Positions 8,848 to 17,634 of a DNA stretch of 64,000 nt are shown in pieces. The position numbers and the translations under genes were made by a program. The notes under the pieces were generated by a model that did no database searches, was not told the DNA's origin, and saw only the letters and a program-made list of their open reading frames with translations. This DNA comes from Dermatophilaceae bacterium Soc4.6. Its GTDB lineage: Bacteria; Actinomycetota; Actinomycetes; Actinomycetales; Dermatophilaceae. How positions within the stretch are numbered: position 1 is the stretch's first letter; the number at the start of each line of letters is the position of its first letter. The stretch covers positions 2,418,001-2,482,000 of the forward strand of contig JAZGVH010000002.1 of the NCBI GenBank assembly GCA_039889245.1. The letters run 5' to 3'.

Positions 8848-9171
8848 CCGCGATCGCGGCGGACGAGACCCGCCCGTCCACACGTAACCACGCGCACGCC
8901 GACCCCCCGTCGACCCGGTGGGGTTTGAGCTCGAAGGCCTTCCAGATCCGCCCGATCGTCGTCTTGGACAGCCCGGACCGTTGGGCCATCGAGGCCCGCG
9001 ACCAGTGCGTGGCGTTCGTCGGGATCGACTCCAACGTCGCGACCACGATCTCCTCCACCTGATCGACGCAGATCGAGGGTGGTCGACCCGGTCGCGGCTC
9101 GTCGACCAGCCCGTCCAGACGCTCCACAACGAAACGACGACGCCACTTGCGAATTTCCGGTGCAGGACACT
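8804..9171 (-). mobile_element. IS630-family transposase remnant
   Basis: The minus-strand frame gives [20 protein letters not shown], then [40 protein letters not shown] and [12 protein letters not shown]. This is the second HTH region and linker of an IS630-type transposase. The DDE catalytic domain that should follow FELKPH is missing; the frame runs into unrelated sequence and stops at 8804. The upstream end stops exactly where the neighbouring glycosyltransferase gene ends. Non-functional. Confidence 0.75.
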
Positions 9172-11146
9172 AGCGGTGGTCCACCGTCTGGTAGAGCGCC
9201 AGGGACAGGCGTGCCTGGTCGGGGCTGTTCAAGGTAAGCAGGACGCCGGCTACGACCTGGTCGTCCGGCTCGAGGGTCAGGGTCCGCATCGTTCCGCTGG
9301 CGGGCAGGAGAGTGTCACCGCGTTGGTCGCGCACGGGTAGGTCCAGGACCACCGTGCCGCCCTCGTCAAGGCGCCGGGCGTCTTCTGGACGAAAGCGTAG
9401 GCACGCCCCGGTGATGGACAGGTCGAGCAGGGTCGCGGTGACCTGCTCTCCACCGACGCTCACCGCGACCTGTAGGTCCTCGGTAGGGAAGCGCCACGCG
9501 GAGCGGCGGTTGCTCGCGAAGTCCATCCGGGTGATCCGGCGCCGGGCGGCCACCAGGAATGCGGCGTTGATCACGAGCCAGACGGCGGCCGCGTGCTCGA
9601 CCCAGCCGGCGGGGCGATGCAGCGGCACCCAGCCCTTCAGGATCAGGAGGTACCAGAGAAGGCCGATCGCGCTCAGGGTGATCAGCGCGGTCAGGGTCAC
9701 CGGCGTACCGGCCCGCCGACGGTCGTCGCGCGCGCCCTTGGGCGTCACGGCGAACCCGGCCGGCCCCCGCGTGAACAGGGACATCGTGGCGGCCAAGGTG
9801 GCGGGCAGCCGCACGAACTCGAAGAAGATCGCTTGCAGTTGCGGTGCACGGCCCCGGCTGAGGGCGGTCAGGGCCAGGCGTTGGGCGAAGAACGCGCCGC
9901 CGAACGCCACCAGGAAGGCCCGCCAGTTGGCGGCGATGGGCGTGCCGCCGGAGATCACGGTGGCGATGGGCAGGACCACCATGCCGACTGTGCGCCAGGA
10001 GTCGAACCAGCCCAACAGGGTGGACAAGAAGGACACGCGCTGGTGCAGGGACAGCCCCGGGCCGGTCAAGGGGTTGTCGCGCCGCAGCACCTGCATGGCG
10101 CCCGCCCCCCAACGGCGTCGTTGGATGAAGAAGGCCTCGGGGCCGTCGGCGGCCAGGCCGCGGGCCAGGACCTCGTTATGGTGCACGCTCCGCCACCCGT
10201 GCCGGTGCAGCCGCAATGTGGTCTGGATGTCCTCGGTGACGCTGTCGGTGGCGACGCCGCCGACGGATCGAAGCGCCTCCACCCGGACGATGGCGCCCGT
10301 GCCGCACCAGAACGCGGCCTGCCAGCGGTTCCGGCCGGCCAGGATCGCCCGGTAGAACATCTCCTGGTCCTGGAACAGGCCGCCGTCGGGCTTACGGACA
10401 TGCTCGAAGGACGAGTCGTTGTAAAACTCCTGCGGCGTCTGGACGATTGCCGTGCGGCTGTCGGCAAAGTAGGGCACCAGGGCCTCCAGGAAGCGGTCGG
10501 TGACCACGTGGTCGGCGTCGACGACCGCGACCAGGTCGGCGCGCACCTCGTCGAGGGCCTCGTTGAGGTTGCCGGCCTTGGCGTGCGCGCCGTGGTGGCG
10601 GCAGCGGTACCGGGCGCCGAGCTCAGCGGCCAGGTCCCGTAGCCAAGGGCGGTCCCCGTCGTCCAGGACCCACGTCTCGTGCGGGTGCCGGGTGGCCACC
10701 GCCGCGGCAATGGTGGGCAGAAGGATGGAGCGGGGCTCGTTGTAGGTCGGGATGAGCAGCGCGACCCGCAGGTCGGAGGCGTCCCGCTGGTGCTCCCGGG
10801 GGATGTTGCCCAGGTCGGGACGGGCGTCGACGTCCCACAGGTCATGGGTGAAGAGGACCAGGCTGAGGAAGGCGTGCACCTCCAGCACCAGGAGCGGCAC
10901 GGCCAGATACCAGGTGGCACCGGCCATGGTGGCCAGGACACGCCAGGTCAGGTAGAGGACTGACACGGCGATGGCGGCACAGGCCACCGTGCGGACGGCC
11001 AGGCGCCGCCCGTGGGACTCCGGCGTGGGAACCGTGTCGGAGACCGGGCGCGCCAGCTCCAACCGGGGGCCCGAGGCCCGACCGACCTGGTGCGACACGG
11101 ATACCGAGGTGAGCACAACAGACCGCGCTGGGGTGGTGAAGGTCAT
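9170..11146 (-). CDS. Cellulose-synthase-like glycosyltransferase with C-terminal PilZ domain
   Basis: This is a 658-aa membrane GT2 enzyme, likely a processive beta-glycan synthase using a UDP-sugar. Two membrane segments lie at about 55-100. The GT-A domain has LDDGD, DADH, TED (SVTEDIQTTLRLH) and the QRRRW signature of cellulose/hyaluronan-type synthases. Further membrane helices lie at about 370-420 and 480-545. A PilZ region closes the protein, with NRRSAWRFP and DLSITGACL; the DxSxxG box is typical of c-di-GMP binding. Start ATG 11146 is tentative because no clear ribosome site is seen; an in-frame codon exists at 11164. No BcsB-like or BcsZ-like partner is adjacent. Control by c-di-GMP is inferred from the PilZ motif. 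Confidence 0.85.
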   Translation of the reverse strand: MTFTTPARSVVLTSVSVSHQVGRASGPRLELARPVSDTVPTPESHGRRLAVRTVACAAIAVSVLYLTWRVLATMAGATWYLAVPLLVLEVHAFLSLVLFTHDLWDVDARPDLGNIPREHQRDASDLRVALLIPTYNEPRSILLPTIAAAVATRHPHETWVLDDGDRPWLRDLAAELGARYRCRHHGAHAKAGNLNEALDEVRADLVAVVDADHVVTDRFLEALVPYFADSRTAIVQTPQEFYNDSSFEHVRKPDGGLFQDQEMFYRAILAGRNRWQAAFWCGTGAIVRVEALRSVGGVATDSVTEDIQTTLRLHRHGWRSVHHNEVLARGLAADGPEAFFIQRRRWGAGAMQVLRRDNPLTGPGLSLHQRVSFLSTLLGWFDSWRTVGMVVLPIATVISGGTPIAANWRAFLVAFGGAFFAQRLALTALSRGRAPQLQAIFFEFVRLPATLAATMSLFTRGPAGFAVTPKGARDDRRRAGTPVTLTALITLSAIGLLWYLLILKGWVPLHRPAGWVEHAAAVWLVINAAFLVAARRRITRMDFASNRRSAWRFPTEDLQVAVSVGGEQVTATLLDLSITGACLRFRPEDARRLDEGGTVVLDLPVRDQRGDTLLPASGTMRTLTLEPDDQVVAGVLLTLNSPDQARLSLALYQTVDHR

Positions 11147-11343
11147 GACGCGGTAATCGGCCACGCCCCGGCAATTTGCAGAAGTTCTCGTGGGCTGGGA
11201 TCCATGTCGGGCGTCCTGTCGCCGCCCGCCCGACGCGTGATCCCCGGATAGGGATGTGGCGCCGATTGGCCATGATCAACGTCTGGCACTGCCGACGTGG
11301 TCATTGTGGTGGCAGCGTCGACGCCACTCTGAGACAGTGCGAC

Positions 11344-12249
11344 ATGGACTACAGCGACGTCATTGCCACGGCTTTCCTCCCGCGGCCGGCAGGCATCCCC
11401 GTTCCTGAAGTCGTCTCGGGGGGCGGCCCAGCCCGGCGGTTGCGTGACGCGTGCGAGCCGGTGGCCATGCACGCCGTGTGGAGCGCCGGCACCAACGCCG
11501 CGCTGGCCGCGCACGGACTCGACTTCATGAGCAGCTACGTCGGTGGACGCGCGACCTCGTTGGGCCAGCCGAACGGCGCTGTGGTTGCCAGCGCCTTCGC
11601 GTGGTTCGAGCCAACCTTGGTCGCGACGCTGTATGACGCAGCAGCCGCCGCCCTGCCCCACGCCGAGCTGGTCTCGATCCGCGACGAGGCAACCGTCGCG
11701 AGCCTGCGCGCCGCGTTGGGTGTCGATGACCCCTCTCAGGAGGCCGACCTGCTGGCGGCGGCCGCAGAGAGCGCCGAGGGCGCCGGCCGGCCTTTGTTCA
11801 GCGGCCTGCTCCAGCGTGGTCGACCCAGCGACCCGGTGCACCGGTTGTGGTGGGCCTGCGACCTGGTCCGCGAGCACCGGGGCGACAGCCATGTTGCGGC
11901 CGCTAACCGCGCCTGCCTCGGCCCGGTCGAGATGAACGTCCTCACCGAGCTGTGGGTCGGCATGCCACTGTTGTCCTACACCGCCACCCGCGGCTGGTCG
12001 CCCGAGGCCATGCAGGCGGCCATCGAGGGGCTCACGGCACGCGGCTGCATCAACGGCGACCAGCTCACCGAGAGCGGGCGGGCGCTGCGAGCCTCGATCG
12101 AGGCCGACACCGACGCGCAGGAGCACTCGATCGTCGATGCGCTGGGCGACAGGGTCAACCAGGTGTGCGCACAGCTCGAGCAGTGGTCGACCCGCTGCAT
12201 CGAGGCCGGCGCGTTCCCGCCCGACATCCTCAAGCGGGCCGCGGGCTGA
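11344..12249 (+). CDS. SCO6745/SalK-family protein (winged-helix-like)
   Basis: This 301-aa protein matches an actinobacterial family known from SCO6745 and SalK. Marks are the N-terminal RLRDACEPVAMHAVWSAGTN, the SSYVGGRATSLG turn, the long helical middle (LLAAAAESAEGAGRPLFSG, REHRGDSHVAA), and a C-terminal ARGCINGDQLTESGRALRAS that resembles a winged-helix/MarR-like segment. No enzymatic residues are known for the family and its biochemical role is not established. The upstream frame is open to 11176, but homologous sequence begins after ATG 11344, preceded by a weak GAGACAG. It is divergent from the glycosyltransferase, with 197 bp between starts. Confidence 0.75.
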   Translation: MDYSDVIATAFLPRPAGIPVPEVVSGGGPARRLRDACEPVAMHAVWSAGTNAALAAHGLDFMSSYVGGRATSLGQPNGAVVASAFAWFEPTLVATLYDAAAAALPHAELVSIRDEATVASLRAALGVDDPSQEADLLAAAAESAEGAGRPLFSGLLQRGRPSDPVHRLWWACDLVREHRGDSHVAAANRACLGPVEMNVLTELWVGMPLLSYTATRGWSPEAMQAAIEGLTARGCINGDQLTESGRALRASIEADTDAQEHSIVDALGDRVNQVCAQLEQWSTRCIEAGAFPPDILKRAAG

Positions 12250-12548
12250 CAGGTCCTAGGCGGGCCCCAACCGTCACCCACCGATCATGTCGATTCCGCC
12301 TCGACCCGGGTGCGGGAACTTGTGTCCTCTCGCCGCGCAAGCGGCTGCGTCTCACCGCCGCGTGCTGGCGATGGCACGCCGAGCGCCCCGTGCGCGCAGA
12401 AGAGAGCGTCCGGGCTCGGCGGCGGTAGGGGGTGAAGTCACCGTCTGCGTGACTCGGCGAATGCTCTCAGGGGTGGGGATCCCCTCGTAGAGCGGCGGGG
12501 GAGCCCTGTGAGCCGTGGCCGGGTACGGTCGCGGGAGGAGGTGTGGCT
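12250..12548. other. Stretch without a recognised gene
   Basis: Nothing convincing is coded here. The segment ends with the GGGAGGAGG ribosome site of the 35-aa ORF. Confidence 0.35.
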
Positions 12549-12656
12549 ATGGAGGGCGGGGTCGACGAGCACAAAGCTATCCCGGACGCGAGGCACGAGT
12601 TGGTCGCGCTCGAGGACGCGGTGACGCTGCTCACGGTCGTCACACCGGTGCCGTGA
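12549..12656 (+). CDS. Tiny 35-aa ORF upstream-coupled to next gene
   Basis: This short peptide (MEGGVDEHKAIPDARHELVA... ending LLTVVTPVP) has a strong ribosome site, GGGAGGAGG, seven bases before ATG 12549. The middle is an amphipathic helix candidate. Its TGA overlaps the GTG start of the next ORF (GTGA), the classical coupling arrangement. I do not recognise it. Alternatively it is the N-terminus of the following protein separated by a frameshift. Confidence 0.45.
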   Translation: MEGGVDEHKAIPDARHELVALEDAVTLLTVVTPVP

Positions 12657-12871
12657 CCTGTCCAGTTGCCGCTGCGGACGACTCCGAGGACCTACAGCGG
12701 CTGACGCGGTGGGAGCATGCCGGCGGGCTCTGGAAGGCCGTCTCGCGGACTCGCGGCCGGGTGACAATCTGCCTGTGTCGGTGCGATGGCGGGGAAGAGG
12801 TCGAGCGCTTCACCACCTGCGATCCACTCGTCCTGCAACACCTCGCGGGCCGAGCTCGTTCCGACCAATGA
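12653..12871 (+). CDS. Small conserved actinobacterial protein of unknown function
   Basis: This 72-aa protein contains LTRWEHAGGLWKAVSRTRGR, CLCRCDGGEEVERFTTCDP and LVLQHLAG. The pattern (aromatic helix, GG.W.V, then a strand with CDGGEE and a DP..L..L end) is one I associate with small uncharacterised actinobacterial proteins. No catalytic role is known. It starts at GTG 12653, overlapping the preceding stop, so translation probably depends on the 35-aa ORF. Bases 12872-13084 downstream hold nothing recognisable. Confidence 0.55.
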   Translation: MTCPVAAADDSEDLQRLTRWEHAGGLWKAVSRTRGRVTICLCRCDGGEEVERFTTCDPLVLQHLAGRARSDQ

Positions 12872-13084
12872 CGCACGCGTCCCGGCGACCTCCAGGAGGC
12901 CGCGAGGCGCGGTGGCCGCGAATGCGCCGGCAACCGGGGGCCTGGTGCGCGGACGGCGACCGCCGCACCTGCCTCGGCTTCGCCTCCGGCCGCTCGTGAC
13001 CTTCGGGCTCGGCAGCGCCGGCTTCCCCAGCACCGCCGAGACGTCACACTCAGATCGCCGAGGGGGAGGCCACCGGCATACGGC

Positions 13085-14239
<1,155 letters not shown>

Positions 14240-14287
14240 GACGTGCTCCGTCGGGGTCGGGCCCCGGAGGGGGACCCTGCGCAGACA

Positions 14288-14360
14288 CGCAGAAGCCGCC
14301 CTCGCGGGGCGGCTTCGTGGTCGTGCTCGTGGGTAGGCCGCCCGTCAGGGCGGCCACCAG
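14288..14360 (-). promoter_or_regulatory. Tryptophan attenuator upstream of trpS
   Basis: Three pairings are possible in the transcript. The 1:2 hairpin (DNA 14336-14355) has perfect arms GGCCGCCC/GGGCGGCC. The 3:4 terminator stem (14292-14316) has perfect arms GAAGCCGCCC/GGGCGGCTTC. Arm 2 (GGGCGGC) can also pair with GCCGCCC of arm 3 to form the antiterminator. The Trp codons of the leader overlap arm 1, so stalling there would free arm 2 and allow trpS transcription. There is no T-tract, as often in actinobacteria. Attenuation of Trp-responsive genes, including tryptophanyl-tRNA synthetase genes, is known in Streptomyces. Confidence 0.78.
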
Positions 14361-14404
14361 CTCCTGGTCGCGGGGGGCCGCGTCGGGAGGCAGGTCGTGG
14401 TCAC
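14345..14404 (-). CDS. trpS leader peptide with tandem Trp codons
   Basis: GTG 14404 to TGA 14345 encodes VTTTCLPTRPPATRSWWPP. Two adjacent Trp codons (TGGTGG, 14354-14359) sit three codons before the stop, at the foot of the first attenuator hairpin. The ribosome site (GGAG) is rather far, about 14 bases upstream, so the exact start is uncertain. Stalling at the Trp codons is the expected sensor of uncharged tRNA-Trp. Confidence 0.75.
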   Translation of the reverse strand: MTTTCLPTRPPATRSWWPP

Positions 14405-14723
14405 GTCCGCGATGCTACTCCACCCTGCGGGCCGGTCCGGCGGGCCCATCCGGCGGGCCCGCCCCCGGCCGGGATCTGAGCAGAACGGCGAAAACATGGC
14501 CGAAGAGCCACGGAGACCCACGAACGGATGGCGGCCACCGCAACGGACACCACACGGCCACGGCCAGGAGGGACCATGACGGTGGGGCCGCTGACACAGC
14601 GCGGAGCGGGACGTCGTACCTCCCCATCCGGACGCGTCCGGGTCGAGCTGCCCCCACCGGCTCCCCGGACGCATCCGGGCCCCATCGGGGCCCAGCCGGC
14701 CCCCATCGACCTCAGCGGCCGCG
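14405..14723. other. Spacer between trpS leader and PHP gene
   Basis: It holds the presumed trpS promoter and the 3' end of the PHP-protein transcript. I saw a 14-bp perfect palindrome CCGGACGCGTCCGG at 14628-14641, an imperfect relative about 30 bp later, and a GGGCCCC/GGGGCCC hairpin at 14677-14693. No gene is supported. Confidence 0.45.
14677..14693 (-). terminator. Hairpin downstream of PHP-domain gene
   Basis: GGGCCCC-atc-GGGGCCC is a perfect 7-bp stem 31 bp beyond the stop of the minus-strand PHP protein. Plausible terminator without a T-tract. Confidence 0.45.
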
Positions 14724-16571
14724 TCAGACCGTCACCAGACGGCTGGGGTCGACGCTCGTCGGGTCGGGCACCCCTGACCAGACCGGGTTGGTGAAGGCGA
14801 TGATCGTGCCCGCGCCGTCGCGGGCCACGACCCGGTGGTAGCGGTCACCACCGGGCACGACGACGGAGACCGTCCCCGTACCGGTCGGCGGGGCCTGCAC
14901 GCCGGTGGTCGTGGTGGTGCGCGCGGTGAGGTCGTAGCCACCGGTCACGGTGGTCAGCCCGCTCACCACCTCGAGCGTGGTCCCGATCGGCAGACCGGCG
15001 GTGTAGATCGTCAGCTCGCCCGGTCGCTGCACGCTCGTCGACGGGACCGACCCCATCGGTCGTCCGTCGAGGGTGACGGCGAGGTCACCCACACAGGACA
15101 GCAGCGTCACGGTCGCCCGCCCGCTGCGCAGCGCGGCGAGGTCGGAGGACTGCGTGCGGCTCCCCCACAGGTGCGTGAGGAAGGTGTCGGCCCAGGTCTT
15201 GCCGCCGTGGTCGTCGCTGACGCCGTTGGCGGTGAAGACCAAGCCGCGATTCCACAGCAGGTCACCGAGCAGCAGGTGGTCGTCGAGCGACATCCCCCCT
15301 CGCTCGACGTAGCCGAGCTCGAGCACGTCGGCGCCGTAGACACGGCTCCTGGCGAGGCTGGCGACGATGTTGAGGAAGCGGGCGTCGGTGCGCGGCTTCG
15401 GCACCGTCCCGAAGGGGTGGTTGTAGCTGGCGATGCCCGGCCCGGTGTGGATCCGGGCGACTGCGGCCGCGAGCCCGGGCTCGGGGAGGTTGGTCGCGTC
15501 CGGCCCGAGCCAGCCGATGTGGTGGTCACCCGCCCCGGAGACCTCGATCCCGTGCCGTCGGGTGACCCGGCTGGTGGCGAACACCTGGTCGTAGACCGAG
15601 ACGAGGGCACTGAGCGCATCCACCCCCGTCACCAGGCGGGGCAGGCCGATCCGCGGCACTCGCACGCGCACCGCTCCCTGCTCGGCCGTGACCTGCAGGG
15701 TCAGGCCGGTGATCGAGTTGTCAGCCGCAGGGAGCTCGCCGCCGAACAGCGCCTCGATGTCGTCGAGGGGGGTGAGCGTCACCTCGAGGCTGTCGCCCGC
15801 CGCGACCCGACGGTAGACGTGACCGACCGTGGGCGTGGCCCGCACGCGTCCGTCGGCGTGGGTGCCGAAGCGGTAGACGAGGAAGATCTGGTTGCCGCCG
15901 TGCACGCTGAGGGAGACGACCAGCTCGACGTAGCCGGTGCCCGACAGCTTCTCGACCTGCAGGGGCAGCACCACCTCGCGGCCGACCACGAAGCCCTCGA
16001 GGACGTTCTGCACGGTGGTGGCGTCCACCCCCACGGTCGCCGCGCCGGACGAGGCCACCTCGAGGAACAACGAGGTCGAACCCCCCGTGGTGCTCACCCC
16101 GGCTCGCGACACGGAGGCCTTGCCGAGCCGCACCGGCTTCCAGTCCCAGCCCAGCGAGGTCAGGCTGGTGAAGACGTACTCCCGCGGGCTGCGCTCGTCC
16201 GGCAGGGCGAAGAGCCGCCAGTCGTGCTCGGTCATCCACAGGTAGTCGCACGCCGCCTGCTCGGCGAGCCCCACCTGCGCCGAGACGGAGCCGCTCTTCT
16301 CGGAGCCGACGGAGTGGACGTGCATCGCGTGACGACTGCTGCGTGCGCCGTCCGGCAGGGTGAGCCCGCGCCGGCCGGCCGGTGCACTCGCCGCTTCGGC
16401 CGGGCGGGTGGTCCCCCTCGCGAGCACGGCGAGAGCCGCGGCGACGGACCCGACGCGCAGCACGGTGCGGCGGGAGAAGGGGTCGCTGACCGTCGCAGCC
16501 AGCTGCGCCTCACGGTGCAGGCCCAGTGCCCCCAGGTCGATGGTCGGCTGGCAGGTCTCGTCGTCGCACAC
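14724..16571 (-). CDS. Tat-exported PHP-domain protein B
   Basis: This 615-aa protein has a twin-arginine motif at residues 33-36 (FSRRTVLRVGS) followed by a hydrophobic stretch, so export folded is likely. The N-terminus before it carries CDDETC (C-x4-C). The PHP phosphoesterase-like metal site is suggested by HAMHVHS (84-90), TEHDW (114-118), SYNHPFG and ELGY...GGMSLDDH. A beta-rich insertion of about 200 residues separates the first and later motifs. The last 90 residues form a beta-sandwich-like tail ending SRLVTV. Its start is GTG 16571 without a clear ribosome site. It is paralogous throughout to the gene at 17635-19521, with an SMP-30 family gene between. The substrate is unknown; PHP enzymes hydrolyse phosphoesters. 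Confidence 0.82.
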   Translation of the reverse strand: MCDDETCQPTIDLGALGLHREAQLAATVSDPFSRRTVLRVGSVAAALAVLARGTTRPAEAASAPAGRRGLTLPDGARSSRHAMHVHSVGSEKSGSVSAQVGLAEQAACDYLWMTEHDWRLFALPDERSPREYVFTSLTSLGWDWKPVRLGKASVSRAGVSTTGGSTSLFLEVASSGAATVGVDATTVQNVLEGFVVGREVVLPLQVEKLSGTGYVELVVSLSVHGGNQIFLVYRFGTHADGRVRATPTVGHVYRRVAAGDSLEVTLTPLDDIEALFGGELPAADNSITGLTLQVTAEQGAVRVRVPRIGLPRLVTGVDALSALVSVYDQVFATSRVTRRHGIEVSGAGDHHIGWLGPDATNLPEPGLAAAVARIHTGPGIASYNHPFGTVPKPRTDARFLNIVASLARSRVYGADVLELGYVERGGMSLDDHLLLGDLLWNRGLVFTANGVSDDHGGKTWADTFLTHLWGSRTQSSDLAALRSGRATVTLLSCVGDLAVTLDGRPMGSVPSTSVQRPGELTIYTAGLPIGTTLEVVSGLTTVTGGYDLTARTTTTTGVQAPPTGTGTVSVVVPGGDRYHRVVARDGAGTIIAFTNPVWSGVPDPTSVDPSRLVTV

Positions 16572-16682
16572 GTCACGAGTATGCCGACTGCTCAGCCCCC
16601 GTGGGCACCGAGCGGGGCAGCCAGCACGGGGCGGGGCGACGAGGGTGGATGACGGTGGGGTCAGCGCCGGACGGGGACCGCC

Positions 16683-17576
16683 TCAGGGCGTCCCGCCGTG
16701 CCGGGCCGCGACCGTCACCACCCGGATCTCGGCCTCCCGCACTGCGCTGCGGGCGTGCTCGTCGAAGTCGGGCGCGCACGACATGAAGAGCGTGTGGCCG
16801 TCGTCGCCGCCGAGCATGCAGGCGAAGACCCCCGTGCCCGGCACGACCTCGTCGAGGATCTCGCCGCCCTCACGCACCCGGATCACCCGGCCGTGCACGG
16901 CGTCGGCGACCCACAGGCAGCCCTCGTCGTCGAGACCGCAGCCGTCGGGCGCGACGACGAGGTGCGGCAGCGCCTCGGCGATGTCCCGACTGCTCGGGAT
17001 CTCACCGAACTGCGCCCAGACCCGCCGGTTGACGAGCGAGCCGTCGACCCCGATGTCGAACGCGGTGATGCGGTTGCCGAAGGTCTCGTCGACCAGCAGC
17101 GTCCCGTCCGGGGTGATGACCGACCCGTTGGGGAACCACAGGTCGTCAGCGACCTGGGTCACCGTGCCGTCCGGGTCGACCCGCAGCAGGCCGGTCGGGG
17201 CGATGTCGGCCCCGGCCATCAGGTCGAAGCCGAAGCTGCCGACGAAGGCGCGACCCCGGTCGTCGACGACCATGTCGTTGGGGTGCCCGGTGACGAAGGG
17301 CGCGAGGTCGGCGTGCTCGACCATGCTGCCGTCCGCCTCGCGCACCAGCAGCTTCGCGTCGCGCATCGACACCACGAGCAGCCGGCCGTCGGGCAGCCAC
17401 CCGATCCCCGACGGCTGGTTCGGCACCTGCGCCTCCACCCGCCGGTCGCTGCCGTCGGCGGCCGCCGAGTAGACGGCATACGTGTAGAAGTCGGCGAACC
17501 AGAGCCTCCCCTCGTGCCAGCGCGGGCACTCGGTGTAGGAGAGGTCGGTCAGGATCGTGCGGACGTCGTCGGCCAT
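16683..17576 (-). CDS. SMP-30/gluconolactonase-family protein
   Basis: This 297-aa six-bladed beta-propeller enzyme has no signal peptide. Family marks are LSYTECPRWHEGRLWFADFY at the start (metal-binding Glu in TECPRW), QPSGIGWLPDGRLLVVSMRD, GHPNDMVVDDRGRAFVGSFG (metal Asn in the HPND turn) and APDGCGLDDEGCLWVADAVH (Asp). The family hydrolyses lactones such as gluconolactone using a divalent cation. ATG 17576 follows GGGG; the open frame upstream has no homologous sequence. It lies 58 bp after PHP protein A and 111 bp before protein B, all on one strand, so the three may be co-transcribed. A joint pathway is inference. Confidence 0.88.
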   Translation of the reverse strand: MADDVRTILTDLSYTECPRWHEGRLWFADFYTYAVYSAAADGSDRRVEAQVPNQPSGIGWLPDGRLLVVSMRDAKLLVREADGSMVEHADLAPFVTGHPNDMVVDDRGRAFVGSFGFDLMAGADIAPTGLLRVDPDGTVTQVADDLWFPNGSVITPDGTLLVDETFGNRITAFDIGVDGSLVNRRVWAQFGEIPSSRDIAEALPHLVVAPDGCGLDDEGCLWVADAVHGRVIRVREGGEILDEVVPGTGVFACMLGGDDGHTLFMSCAPDFDEHARSAVREAEIRVVTVAARHGGTP

Positions 17577-17634
17577 ACCCCGACCGTATGCCGTAGGACA
17601 GCCCTGCGGATAGCCGGGCCCGGGCGAGCCGCCG

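Noticed and set aside
14835-16652. 605-aa plus-strand open frame
   Set aside because: Antisense to the PHP-domain protein, which has a Tat signal and a paralog.
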